DNA of 64,000 nt from Alistipes sp. (GTDB lineage Bacteria; Bacteroidota; Bacteroidia; Bacteroidales; Rikenellaceae), in the NCBI GenBank assembly GCA_017631275.1, contig JAGBTQ010000015.1, forward strand, positions 93,444-157,443. Reading direction: 5' to 3'. The position numbers and the translations under genes are program-made. Under the pieces are notes generated by a model. It did no database searches. It worked only from the letters and a program-made list of their open reading frames with translations, and had not been told where the DNA came from. Of the stretch, positions 25,809 through 34,961 are shown piece by piece (within the stretch, counting starts at the first letter, position 1; each line of letters opens with the position of its first letter).

Positions 25809-27254
25809 TTATTTGGTAGGTGTTACAACTTCATATCCAACCATGCCATGTCTGAGCTCGCCGCGATAGTGAGCACGAATGCGGTGTTGTAGGTGGTTTA
25901 TAACGTCAACCGTAATATCATATTTGTTGTCGATGTGCTTTACGGTAACCTCGCCTCCAATAACTCCTGTTTTGCCATCCATATTGACAATCTGGCTTGC
26001 CTCACCGTCAATGTAGTTTATGCCCTCTCTATCCTCGCCAAAGGCAACCTCAAATGTTGTCTCGGGGATAATATAATCCTTGACGCCATTGTTAAGCATG
26101 CACTCGATGGTTACGCTGACGCCATCGCCTGTTAGGTGTAGGTAGAAGTTTTTTCCGTGATCGAACCATGCGCCCTCGCCTGTTGTGCACTCGTACATAT
26201 AGTTTGGAGCCTCTCCTGACTCAACAACCCATACCTTTAGTATATCAACCTTGATATATATGTCGTACCTCTTGTTAGCGTCATACTTAACCTTGATGTT
26301 GTTCTCACCATTAGCAACAACACTAATCTCGTCGCCAACCTCAACCTCGGCATCGGTTGTTGCGCCATAGCTTCCTGTTGATGTGTGACGAATCTTGAAA
26401 CCATCGGCATCAAGAGCTATATCCGAGGCAACGAGGAACACTCCTGCGTTATGCATACGAATCTCCTCACCAACGCCCGATACATACCATACATCCTCGG
26501 CAGGTGTTACTGTCTCTTGTGCCTCGGCAGGGCCCTTGCCCTCACTCATAACATAGTAGTTTGTTAGCGATTTGTTGATGTAGAGGTCGTATCTGCCACT
26601 CTCCTTAACACGAATATCGCTACCATACTTTTGTGCAGGGTATTTGCAGTTGGGCTCAGAGGGCTGACCATTGCCACACAAGCAATTCTGCATAGAGCCG
26701 TCGAGTATGAACTTAAACGAGTCGTTGCTGCTAATATCTACACCATACGCTGCGTAGTAGCCGTCAATCTCCTCCATAGCTATTGCTGAGGCTACGTCCC
26801 AATTATTGGTCATAGAGCCGACTACAGCCCAGCCCTTCACGCTAACAGACTCATCTTCTGCCGACTGAACTACGGTCACCTCAGCAGAGTAGATTCTGTA
26901 GCTTAGCGTGATTGTGCCACGGCGCTCCTCGCCACTTATGTTGGGCTCTACGCTGAATACCAACTCGCCGTAGTAACTCTTGTCTCGCTCGATGGTTATC
27001 CACGAAACATCTTTGCTGCTCGATATTGGCGATGCATCTCCCGTGATGCCGTTGTTGCCACCTATCGCCTCATCGCCCTTCGTGAGGTTGTAGATTATGC
27101 GATATTCGCCGCCCTCAGCTCCTATCTCCATTATCTTGTCGGAGAGTAGCTCAAGGTCGGGAAGCTTAGGGGTGTAGCCAGGGTCGTCTGCTGGAGCGTT
27201 GCACGCCACAAAGAGTAGTGGTAGGGCAACAAGGAGTTTTAGGATATTTTTCAT
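25809..27254 (-). CDS. BACON lipoprotein with two SusE/SusF-like modules
   Basis: 481 residues, lipobox FVAC. BACON-like domain about 33-130 with an insertion (GGNNGITGDASPISSSKDVSWITI). Then two repeats resembling the starch-binding-like modules of SusE/SusF: WAVVGSMTNNWDVASAIAM...FKFILDGSM (about 140-235) and VWYVSGVGEEIRMHNAGVFL...FKIRHTSTG (about 250-345). The C-terminal part has VKHIDNKYDITVDVINHLQHR, like the end of the 27.4 kb gene. No SusC/SusD pair is nearby. -7 element TATATTTG at 27320-27313. A small ATGCA-TTTT-TGCAT hairpin lies after its stop. Confidence 0.83.
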   Translation of the reverse strand: MKNILKLLVALPLLFVACNAPADDPGYTPKLPDLELLSDKIMEIGAEGGEYRIIYNLTKGDEAIGGNNGITGDASPISSSKDVSWITIERDKSYYGELVFSVEPNISGEERRGTITLSYRIYSAEVTVVQSAEDESVSVKGWAVVGSMTNNWDVASAIAMEEIDGYYAAYGVDISSNDSFKFILDGSMQNCLCGNGQPSEPNCKYPAQKYGSDIRVKESGRYDLYINKSLTNYYVMSEGKGPAEAQETVTPAEDVWYVSGVGEEIRMHNAGVFLVASDIALDADGFKIRHTSTGSYGATTDAEVEVGDEISVVANGENNIKVKYDANKRYDIYIKVDILKVWVVESGEAPNYMYECTTGEGAWFDHGKNFYLHLTGDGVSVTIECMLNNGVKDYIIPETTFEVAFGEDREGINYIDGEASQIVNMDGKTGVIGGEVTVKHIDNKYDITVDVINHLQHRIRAHYRGELRHGMVGYEVVTPTK

Positions 27255-27380
27255 CTCGTATTAATAATCTTTGCGGAACATGGACTCGCGATTAAAAAAC
27301 AATTTCACAATACAAATATATAACTTTTTTGTCAATTGTGTTTGCTGAGGCAAAAAATATTGTTATAAATATAACAAAAA

Positions 27381-27400
27381 AGGACTGCCGAAGCAGTCCT
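27381..27400 (-). terminator. Terminator of the triple-BACON gene
   Basis: AGGACTGC (27381-27388), loop CGAA, GCAGTCCT (27393-27400); TTTTT follows on the minus strand. Confidence 0.85.
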
Positions 27401-27431
27401 TACTATTTGTCAATCCACAAGGATTACATTA

Positions 27432-29132
27432 TTATGGGTTTACAGCGCCCTCGATTGGACCCTCGATAACACCAGTGAACTCGCGACCAAGCGCGTCAAT
27501 GATATTGTAAGTAATCTTGTAGCCACCTGAAATGTGCTCTACGGTTGCAGAACCCTCAGCGAGCTCGCTATCTACATTATTGTATGTGAATTTAGAGGAT
27601 TTTCTTAGGTGTTGTACACCATTGCCATCAAGGTAGTCCAAAACTGGGTACTCACCTTCAGCAAGGCTCTTAGCGTTGTCAAAATCGTAGAAGTCAAACA
27701 TAGCTTTCAATGTGCCATCAGCAGATGTTGCAGTGAAGAGGAGCTCCTTATTCTCGTGCCAGTTCTTTACAACTGATGCCCACTCAGTGTGGTTGATAGT
27801 GCCTGCAACAGCCTCGCCAAGATCCATACCACGCATCTCGCCGTTGTAGTTCAATGTTACAACATTGTTAGCAGCCTGGAAAGTGCCTCTGAAAGAGATG
27901 GTCTTAGTCTCAGTGTTGGTAGCTACAGTGAACTCAGCAACAGTGATGTCAGTATCAATTGAAGTGTTAGTACGGTAAGATGAGAAACCGTTTAGGCTAG
28001 CAGAGTTGATGAGAATGCCACCATTCTCTACAGAGTAAACGCCGTCAGCTACACGCTGTAAGTTAGGCTCAGCCAAAGCAAAGCTGATGCGTGTCTGCAT
28101 ATCACCCAGTGTGGCATCGTGCTCAACGAATGTTACATCCCACTGTGCACCGCCGTTATCCATTGAAGCCCAGCAATCAACAATCTGGAATACTGAGTAA
28201 ACCATATCCTCGTTAGCACCTACAGGAAGCTGAGTGATAGTAACCTCAGCAGTAACTGTACCATATGTCAATACAAGAGTAGCCTCACGCATAATATCCT
28301 CGTTAGTAGCTACGTCGAATGTGATAGCCTCAGCCGCTACAGCGATGTTAGAGATCCACTCAGCCTCGCATGTTGCTGTGAGCTCAACGCCCTCAACCTT
28401 GTTATCAACAGAGTATGCAAGGCTCTGAGCACCACCCTCAGCAGCTACGTCGAGCTTAGACTCAACGTTGATTACTGGAGCCTCAGCCACGAACTCTGAC
28501 TGCTTAACGGTAACCTTCTCTTCAAGAAGACCGTAAGTAAGAGTTACAACAGCCTCGCGAGCAGCACCGCTGTTAGCTGCAACCAAGAATACCACTTTGC
28601 TGTTAGCCTCCTGAACAGCAAGCTGGCTGATCCAGTTAGCCGAGCAGCTTGCAGTTACGCTTACGCCCTCCTTAGGGTTCTCAACAGTGTAGGTGATAGT
28701 ACCCATCTGCTCCTCGTGGTTAACCTCCAATGGGTTCTCCGAAGTGATAACCAATGCAGGAACAGCAACCTTAGCAGCCTGCTTTACAGTTACCTCGAAT
28801 GACTTAGTGCCGCAAGTAGCAACAATCTTGTCCTCGCGTGCTGCGCCATCGTTAGCTGCAACAGTGAAGGTGATATTTGTGTCAACAGTAATGTCGCTAA
28901 TCCACTCTGCCTCAGATGTAGCAGTAAGCTGTAGGTCCTGACCCTTAAGGTCCATAGCGTAGGTAATCTCGCCTGTGCCACCCGCAGCTGAGAAGTTCAT
29001 CTCCTCGTTCGAAGTGAGAATTAGTACAATCTGCTCTGGCTGTGGCTCTGGCTCTGGAGTTGGCTCTGGCTCACATGCTACGAATGCCAAAGGCAATGCG
29101 AGCAATGCAAAAAATAAGTTTCTAAGTTTCAT
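27432..29132 (-). CDS. Triple-BACON lipoprotein
   Basis: 566 residues, lipobox FVAC followed by an EPEPTPEPEPQPEQ spacer. Three BACON domains in tandem: about 37-121, 125-213 and 220-305, each with the W-I-S core (AEWISDI, ANWISQL, AEWISNI) and the NxGAAREA or NEDIMREA turn. The C-terminal 250 residues contain two beta modules of the shared type, with RVADGVYSVENG, NVVTLNYNGEM, SLAEGEYPVLD and GYKITYNIIDALGREFTG. Own promoter and terminator. Multiple BACONs probably push the last modules away from the cell surface (inference). Confidence 0.87.
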   Translation of the reverse strand: MKLRNLFFALLALPLAFVACEPEPTPEPEPQPEQIVLILTSNEEMNFSAAGGTGEITYAMDLKGQDLQLTATSEAEWISDITVDTNITFTVAANDGAAREDKIVATCGTKSFEVTVKQAAKVAVPALVITSENPLEVNHEEQMGTITYTVENPKEGVSVTASCSANWISQLAVQEANSKVVFLVAANSGAAREAVVTLTYGLLEEKVTVKQSEFVAEAPVINVESKLDVAAEGGAQSLAYSVDNKVEGVELTATCEAEWISNIAVAAEAITFDVATNEDIMREATLVLTYGTVTAEVTITQLPVGANEDMVYSVFQIVDCWASMDNGGAQWDVTFVEHDATLGDMQTRISFALAEPNLQRVADGVYSVENGGILINSASLNGFSSYRTNTSIDTDITVAEFTVATNTETKTISFRGTFQAANNVVTLNYNGEMRGMDLGEAVAGTINHTEWASVVKNWHENKELLFTATSADGTLKAMFDFYDFDNAKSLAEGEYPVLDYLDGNGVQHLRKSSKFTYNNVDSELAEGSATVEHISGGYKITYNIIDALGREFTGVIEGPIEGAVNP

Positions 29133-29208
29133 GGTGTTAAATAATTATTGGTTAAAAAATATCCTAAATCCGAGGCTCTGTCCGAAGACAAAACACTAAT
29201 TCATTATA

Positions 29209-29239
29209 CAAAAGTATAAAAAGTTTGTCAAATCACAAA
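29209..29239 (-). promoter_or_regulatory. Consensus promoter of the triple-BACON gene
   Basis: Minus-strand TTTG (29239-29236), 19 nt, TACTTTTG (29216-29209). Confidence 0.8.
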
Positions 29240-29243
29240 AAAA

Positions 29244-29275
29244 AACTATGCGGATTGAAAACAACCCGCATAGTT
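29244..29275. terminator. Terminator after the 29.3 kb BACON gene
   Basis: AACTATGCGG (29244-29253) pairs with CCGCATAGTT (29266-29275), with A-run and T-run on either side, so it can work in both directions. It touches the promoter of the triple-BACON gene. Confidence 0.85.
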
Positions 29276-29293
29276 TTTTAGTGATTGATACTG

Positions 29294-30070
29294 TTACTCC
29301 AGAGCATTAATAATCTCTGTAGTGCCAGAGAATACCACCCTGTGCTCTGTGCCCTGAATTGTGCAGGTGAGGGTAACCTTGCCCTCCTCAACAACCAACG
29401 TAGCATTGTCGTACAATGAAGGCTCGTACGATGCGCCATCCGCGTCGGTCTCGCGATAGCCAGAGTATTCCATACCAATGGTCATTATCTGAGGCTCGTC
29501 ATCGGTATTAAGGGTGTAGGTGCCCAAAGGGAGGGTTGGCTTGTCGTCACCCTCGTGGAGTGGGGCGTAGAGGTCGAGAGCATAATACTTCGAGTTTGGC
29601 TTATCCTTGCCCTGCTCGTTAAAACCATTATCCGAGAGGTGCATGAAGTAGTTGCTCTTGCCTGGGCTATAGATGCTACCGTAGTAGATACCACCGAAGT
29701 ATGACGCCTTGAGTGCTGCCTCGTCTGGCGATAGCTGACGAACGAGCACCGTCTTCTGCTGGTTTGCGTACTTGACGATAATAGGTGCTACACGTGCATC
29801 GCCATCGTTAGTCTCAACACTAAAGGTGATGACCTCGCCCACGGCGATATCTGTAACCCACTCAGCCGAGCAGGTAGCAGTAGGCAGTGCACCCTCCTTT
29901 GCACCCTCGAGGGTGTAGGTGATGGTGTGAATAGCAGCCTCATGCGAAAGCTGCATAGTCTCGCCCGAGGTGATTGTGAGGGTTGCATTCTCCTCCTCAG
30001 GAGTATTCACAGGCTCGCATGCCGCAAACAACATAGCAATAGCTGCGAATGATAATAAAAGTCGATTCAT
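29294..30070 (-). CDS. Minimal BACON lipoprotein: one BACON plus one shared module
   Basis: 258 residues, lipobox FAAC followed by EPVNTPEEE. BACON domain about 29-110 (AEWVTDIAVGE, NDGDARVAPIIV); then one copy of the shared module (about 118-255): YFGGIYYGSIYSPGKSNYFM, HLSDNG, LPLGTYTLN, YDNATLVVEEGKVTL, GTEHRVVFSGT. It is the smallest member of the set and best defines the module limits. No promoter seen in the 65 nt to the next gene, so expression may come from readthrough past the hairpin at 30093-30118. Confidence 0.85.
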   Translation of the reverse strand: MNRLLLSFAAIAMLFAACEPVNTPEEENATLTITSGETMQLSHEAAIHTITYTLEGAKEGALPTATCSAEWVTDIAVGEVITFSVETNDGDARVAPIIVKYANQQKTVLVRQLSPDEAALKASYFGGIYYGSIYSPGKSNYFMHLSDNGFNEQGKDKPNSKYYALDLYAPLHEGDDKPTLPLGTYTLNTDDEPQIMTIGMEYSGYRETDADGASYEPSLYDNATLVVEEGKVTLTCTIQGTEHRVVFSGTTEIINALE

Positions 30071-30092
30071 TGTAATCTTTTTTAGTTTAAAA

Positions 30093-30118
30093 ATGGACTG
30101 CCCCTAAGAGCAGTCCAT
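30093..30118 (-). terminator. Terminator after the 30.1 kb BACON gene
   Basis: ATGGACTGC (30093-30101) and GCAGTCCAT (30110-30118); minus strand continues TTTTTAAAC. Confidence 0.75.
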
Positions 30119-30135
30119 ATTGTGCATCGAAAGGT

Positions 30136-32595
30136 TTAGTAAGAGAAACCGTTTGATGTTCCAGTGTATGTTACGCCGTTGATAACAAGGCTGATATTAA
30201 CATGTGTCTGTCTAATCTCAATATATGAGTCTGGTGTTACATCAGTTGTTGCTACACCATCAACAGTAATATCTGAGATGTAGTCTGCACGGGTTGGGTC
30301 TGCGTAGAACTTAGAGAATGCCAACTCGTCTGTCTTAGCGGTGATAACACGGTTATCCTCCTTGCTAGTGAGTGTAATTACAGCTGATGAGGTGTCGTAG
30401 AAAGCTGAGAAGTTCCAGTCGGTGTAATCCTCGCCGCTTGTGTTGCCACCATCGCCACCACCCTGACCAGCGTCTGGGTTAGCGCCAACGCTAAATGTTG
30501 CAGTACCAGCGTCAGAAGCGAGGTTTAGAGTAGCGTCAGCAGGGTTAGCAACAACAGATACTGAGTACTGAGTATCCCACTCAAGGTTCTGGTAAACGAT
30601 GTAAGCAGTCTCTACGGTGTCAACCTTTGTGCCGTTCAATGTCACGGTGTAGTTCTTAGCACCAGCAATCTCGTTCCAGCTGATAGTTGCAGCGTTGCCA
30701 GCAACCTCGCCAAAAACAGTAGGTGTAGCAAGCTTAGTGAGCTCTGTTGAGCCACCCTCGTTTGCTGAGCCACCAACCTTACCATTGTACGTTACCTTGA
30801 ACTGGTCGCCAGACTGCATAACAAGGTTAAGAGTGATAACAACGTTGCTGCCGTCGCCATCAACACTCATTGTAGATGCCTCAGAGGCCTTGTATGTCAC
30901 GCCGTCGAGTTTGAAGCTATCCACAAAGAAGTAGTTCTTGTTGCCAGCGTAGCTCTTGCCAGGGGCATATGTGTAGCTGCCAGCAAGAATCTGATTATTC
31001 TTAGCCTGCCACTCGTTTACCAAGAGGTCGAACGAGAAGTTCTCACCCTCAGCCTTGAATGTGTAGAAGTAGTACGATGAGTTGTAAGTACCCTCGCCAA
31101 GAGTGTTAACCACAAGAGCATTGTCCTCGCCGCCAACATCGCCCTTGTCGTTGAGCTTGCCATTGTACTCAATCATATACTTGAAGCCGTCACGACCCAT
31201 CAATGTCATCTCGATGTGGTACTCGTCGCCCTCGTTGCTTACAACAGCCTTACCGCTATCAACAGCTACTGATACGCCGTCGCTTACAAATGTGCGTGTT
31301 GTGAACTCCTCGAAGTCGTTGTAGCCCCACATAGTTGTTGTTGTCCATGTGTACTCGCCAGCGGTGATAGCTGTCTCAGAGGCGTTCTTAGGCTGGAAGT
31401 GTACGTCAACAGAGAAGCCCTCGCCAGCAACCATATATTTGTAGCCATAGTTTGATGAGCCACCCCAGTACCACTTGTCAGCAACGTGTGTTGCCTCGAA
31501 CTCAGAAGGGTCCTGGCTGCCACCATCATCAACAGCAAGGCTACCCTCGAATACTACGTGGTGGATAGAGCCATCACGCTCAAGCTCGATGTTAGCCTCG
31601 ATCTTGCCATCAGTGATAACAACATTTGCATCTTTGTAGATCTCGAAGCCATTTACCATAGAGCCGTCAGCCATCTGGTAGCGGTATGCATAATCGCCAG
31701 CGATAGTGTTTGCTGAGTAAGTGTTAGCGAGTGAGTATGTGCCGTTAGGAAGTACGCCGTTGCCCTTTGATGCAGCAATAATAGCGAATGAGTAGTAAGT
31801 ACCACCATCAACGCCCCAGCCGCTGCTCTTCCACTCCTTGTCGCCAAGCTCAAATACATACATGTGCAAGCCTTCGAATGACTCGTAGCTAGCATTGATC
31901 TTTGTTGCAGTAAACTCAACCTTGTCGCTACCAGGAGTCTGGCCCACAGCTGCCTGCTTAACCTTAACCTCGAAAGAGAGTGCGCCATAAGTTGCAGTGA
32001 TCTTGCCCTCGCGAGCCTCGCCATCATTAGCAGCTACGGTGAAGCTAATCTTCTCAGCTACAGTAACATTGCTAATCCATGCTACGTTAGCCTCAGCCTC
32101 AAGCTCGGTGTCAGCAACAGCATTCTTAAGCTCGTAAACGATCTCGCCAGCACCACCCTCAGCCGCGAATGACATCTCAGAAGCTGACTTGAGTGTAAGG
32201 CTTGGCTCTGCAGGAGTCTCGCCCGCAGCCAAAGTCTTAGCAGCAGCAGTAGCCTTAACCACAGCCTTAGCGTTCTTAGCAGCAGCTACGATAGTGTAGT
32301 CGGTCTCTGCCTTAAGCTCAGTGGTAGTAACCTCCACGTTCTTGTTAACCTCAATCTCCTCGCCATTTGCCAACACCTCAGAAGCGGTAGGAGCCTCAGT
32401 GCCCTCAACAACAAGGTATGCCACCTTATCAGCCTCGGTAGATGTTACAGTGAACGAAATAGAGTTCTCAGTTGCTGTACCTACGGTAACAGCTACAGTT
32501 GGATCTTTGACCTCATCAACAGGAGTGTCAGGCTCGCAGGCAACCATCATTAGTGGCAATGCCAAAAGAGCCAATAGTAAGTTTTTGATTTTCAT
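30136..32595 (-). CDS. Large BACON lipoprotein with shared modules and Fn3-like domains
   Basis: 819 residues, lipobox MVAC followed by EPDTPVDE. Order: Fn3-like domain (about 30-125), BACON (about 135-220, VAWISNVTV, NDGEAREGK), then three shared modules (about 230-365, 370-490, 495-615) each closing with HHVVFEGSL, FKYMIEYNGKL or FKVTYNGKV, an Fn3 domain (about 620-705, PTVFGEVAGNAATISWNEI), a Gly-rich linker and a last divergent module. Own promoter with a 50-nt leader. The repeated modules differ at many positions, so the duplication is old. Confidence 0.87.
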   Translation of the reverse strand: MKIKNLLLALLALPLMMVACEPDTPVDEVKDPTVAVTVGTATENSISFTVTSTEADKVAYLVVEGTEAPTASEVLANGEEIEVNKNVEVTTTELKAETDYTIVAAAKNAKAVVKATAAAKTLAAGETPAEPSLTLKSASEMSFAAEGGAGEIVYELKNAVADTELEAEANVAWISNVTVAEKISFTVAANDGEAREGKITATYGALSFEVKVKQAAVGQTPGSDKVEFTATKINASYESFEGLHMYVFELGDKEWKSSGWGVDGGTYYSFAIIAASKGNGVLPNGTYSLANTYSANTIAGDYAYRYQMADGSMVNGFEIYKDANVVITDGKIEANIELERDGSIHHVVFEGSLAVDDGGSQDPSEFEATHVADKWYWGGSSNYGYKYMVAGEGFSVDVHFQPKNASETAITAGEYTWTTTTMWGYNDFEEFTTRTFVSDGVSVAVDSGKAVVSNEGDEYHIEMTLMGRDGFKYMIEYNGKLNDKGDVGGEDNALVVNTLGEGTYNSSYYFYTFKAEGENFSFDLLVNEWQAKNNQILAGSYTYAPGKSYAGNKNYFFVDSFKLDGVTYKASEASTMSVDGDGSNVVITLNLVMQSGDQFKVTYNGKVGGSANEGGSTELTKLATPTVFGEVAGNAATISWNEIAGAKNYTVTLNGTKVDTVETAYIVYQNLEWDTQYSVSVVANPADATLNLASDAGTATFSVGANPDAGQGGGDGGNTSGEDYTDWNFSAFYDTSSAVITLTSKEDNRVITAKTDELAFSKFYADPTRADYISDITVDGVATTDVTPDSYIEIRQTHVNISLVINGVTYTGTSNGFSY

Positions 32596-32650
32596 AGTTT
32601 TAGTTTTAAAGTATTTTAATATTTGAGTTTCTCATGGACAAATCAGGTAA

Positions 32651-32682
32651 CAAATATATATAAAATTTTCTTTTTACCCAAA
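32651..32682 (-). promoter_or_regulatory. Consensus promoter of the large BACON gene
   Basis: Minus-strand TTTG (32682-32679), 20 nt, TATATTTG (32658-32651). Confidence 0.8.
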
Positions 32683-32739
32683 TAGATTTATGTAAATAGG
32701 TATAAATATGGTGTTTAAGGGCGTCGTAAACAAAAACGA

Positions 32740-32761
32740 GGGCGACTAATCAAAGTCGCCC
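32740..32761 (-). terminator. Terminator of the S9 peptidase gene
   Basis: GGGCGACT (32740-32747) and AGTCGCCC (32754-32761); followed by TCGTTTTTGTTT on the minus strand. Confidence 0.85.
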
Positions 32762-32788
32762 CCGCACTATCTATTATGTTGCAAAGTA

Positions 32789-34900
32789 CTACTTGAGGTA
32801 CTTATCCAACCAGTCAAAAAATTCGCGGTTCCAAACAACAGAGTTCTGTGGCTGGAACACCTGGTGTGCCTCGTTCTCGAACGATACCAAGCGAGCGTCG
32901 ATGCCCTGAACACGTGCTGCGGTGAATGCCTCCAACGACTGTGAGTAAGGAATACGGTAGTCCTTCTCGCCAGTGATAATCATGATTGGAGCATTCCAGT
33001 TAGCCACGAGCTTGTGTGGTGAGTTAGCATATGAGCGCTGTGCTGTAGCGTTGTTCTTATCCCAGTATGCGCCACCGTAGTCGTTAGTCACGAAGAAGAG
33101 CTCCTCGGTGTGGCCATACATTGACTCGAAGTTGAAGATACCGCAGTGAGCGATAAATGCCTTGAAACGGTTCTGGTGAACGCCAGCGAGGTAGTAAGTA
33201 GAGTAGCCACCGTATGATGCACCTACGCAACCACGATGATCGGTATCTACCCATGGCTCCTTCGATACCTCGTCGATAGCGGCAAGGTAGTCCTTAATGT
33301 TCTGACCTGAGTAGTCGCCCGAAATCTGGTCGGTCCACTCCTGACCAAATGATGGGCAGCCACGGCGGTTAGGTGCTACGATAACATAGCCCTGAGCAGC
33401 CATAAGCTGGAAGTTCCAGCGGTAGCTCCAGAACTGCGATACGGTGCTCTGAGGACCACCCTGGCAGTAGAGCAATGTAGGATATTTCTTCGCAGGGTCG
33501 AAGTCGGGTGGAAGGATTACCCATGTGAGCATCTCCTTGCCATCAGTAGTCTTAATCCAACGCTCCTGCACCTCGCCAAACTTGATGTTGTCATAAATCT
33601 CGCGGTTTACGTCGGTGAGCTGTGTAAACTCGCCTGTTGCAGGATTTACGTCGTAGAGCTCAACAGCCTTAGAGATAGAGTTCATGTTGGCAACAATCTT
33701 GCCGTTGGCAAATGTGAAGGTGTTGAAGTCGTAGTTACCACGTGTGATATGCTTCATGTTGCCACGAAGGTCGATGTGAGCCACCTGGTGTGTGCCACGC
33801 CATGGGAGAATGAAGTACATAGCCTCGTTGCCGTCCCATGCTACCTCTGTTACGCAGTAGTCCTGACCACGTGTGATGTAGTCACACTTGTTGGTGTTAA
33901 GGTCGAATACCCAAAGACGCTGCTGGTCTGCCTCGTTGCCTGGGCGACGCTGCGAACGGAAGGCAATCTTGGTGCCGTCTGGTGAGAATACAGGATACTT
34001 ATCGTAGCCCACGAACTTATCTACGCCTGTTGCTGCAGCCTCCTTCGAGAGGTTGCGAGTAGCCTCGGTAGCGAAGTCGTAGAGGAAGATGTCAGAGTCG
34101 GTAGAGAGGGCATACTCTGTGCCGGTGAGTGGCTTGCAAGTGTAGGCAAGCTTAGTGCCGTCTGGTGATAGGCGAATCTCTGCGCAGTCGAAGTATGGTG
34201 CCAATGGAGCATCGTATGCCTTGTCAGCGCCGATGATATCCTTGCCCTCAGCAATCTTGCCGTTAGCATAGTCAGCAGCGAAGATGTGGAGGTATGAGCC
34301 ATCGTCCCAGTAGTCCCAGTGGCGCACCATGAGGTCGTCGTAAATGCGCACCTTCGACTTGTCCATGTCGGCGTACTTGTCTGAGCCCTTCAAAGGAGCT
34401 ACCTTCACCCTCTGAACATAGAAGGCGTGGTCGCCAGCGATGCCGAAGCCCTCAACATCCTTGTCGAATGCTGTGAGCTGACGTACTGCCTTAGAGTTCA
34501 CGTCCATAGCCCACACCTGTGATGAGCCTGAGCGGTTTGATAGGAAGGCGATGTTCTCGGCATCAATCCACTGTGCTGAGTGGTTTGACGAGCTGTAGTC
34601 GGTAAGACGTGTCTCCTCGCCCGATGCCATGTCGCGAAGCCATAGTGTTGTAACGCCACGGTTCTCGGCAAGGTTGTACTCGGTGAGAGCATAAACCAAC
34701 TTTGAACCATCTTCAGAGAGGGTCTGTGCGCCGATGCGTGCCATCTTCCACATTATCTCGGCAGTAAATTTGCCCTCAGCCTTCTCAGCCTCTGTTAGCT
34801 TGTTGTCGATAGTAAGAGGCTTTGGCAAGTTGCTATCCTCGCTACAACTTCCGAGTGCGAGAAGCGATGCAAATGTCATGATAAATAGAATTTTTTTCAT
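32789..34900 (-). CDS. S9 family (prolyl oligopeptidase-type) exopeptidase, lipoprotein
   Basis: 703 residues. Lipoprotein signal (lipobox LGSC), an N-terminal beta propeller with WD40-like PD40 repeats (LSPDGTKLAYTCK, FSPDGTKIAFRSQ) up to about 430, and a C-terminal alpha/beta hydrolase with nucleophile GASYGGYS near 560, acid Asp in TGEKDYRIP and His in NEAHQVF. The layout fits dipeptidyl peptidase 5-type enzymes of periodontal and gut Bacteroidales, which release dipeptides in the periplasm. No promoter is obvious in the 60-nt gap shared with the divergent Nudix gene. Confidence 0.93.
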   Translation of the reverse strand: MKKILFIMTFASLLALGSCSEDSNLPKPLTIDNKLTEAEKAEGKFTAEIMWKMARIGAQTLSEDGSKLVYALTEYNLAENRGVTTLWLRDMASGEETRLTDYSSSNHSAQWIDAENIAFLSNRSGSSQVWAMDVNSKAVRQLTAFDKDVEGFGIAGDHAFYVQRVKVAPLKGSDKYADMDKSKVRIYDDLMVRHWDYWDDGSYLHIFAADYANGKIAEGKDIIGADKAYDAPLAPYFDCAEIRLSPDGTKLAYTCKPLTGTEYALSTDSDIFLYDFATEATRNLSKEAAATGVDKFVGYDKYPVFSPDGTKIAFRSQRRPGNEADQQRLWVFDLNTNKCDYITRGQDYCVTEVAWDGNEAMYFILPWRGTHQVAHIDLRGNMKHITRGNYDFNTFTFANGKIVANMNSISKAVELYDVNPATGEFTQLTDVNREIYDNIKFGEVQERWIKTTDGKEMLTWVILPPDFDPAKKYPTLLYCQGGPQSTVSQFWSYRWNFQLMAAQGYVIVAPNRRGCPSFGQEWTDQISGDYSGQNIKDYLAAIDEVSKEPWVDTDHRGCVGASYGGYSTYYLAGVHQNRFKAFIAHCGIFNFESMYGHTEELFFVTNDYGGAYWDKNNATAQRSYANSPHKLVANWNAPIMIITGEKDYRIPYSQSLEAFTAARVQGIDARLVSFENEAHQVFQPQNSVVWNREFFDWLDKYLK

Positions 34901-34940
34901 AATAAGTTATGTAGTTTTTTAATGTTATGTCGCTTTTTTG

Positions 34941-34948
34941 TATCTTTG
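34941..34948 (+). promoter_or_regulatory. -7 element of the Nudix/porX unit
   Basis: TATCTTTG 14 nt before the ATG at 34962, with a TTTT instead of TTTG about 20 nt upstream; very short leader. Confidence 0.6.
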
Positions 34949-34961
34949 CGCTACTTAAGCT

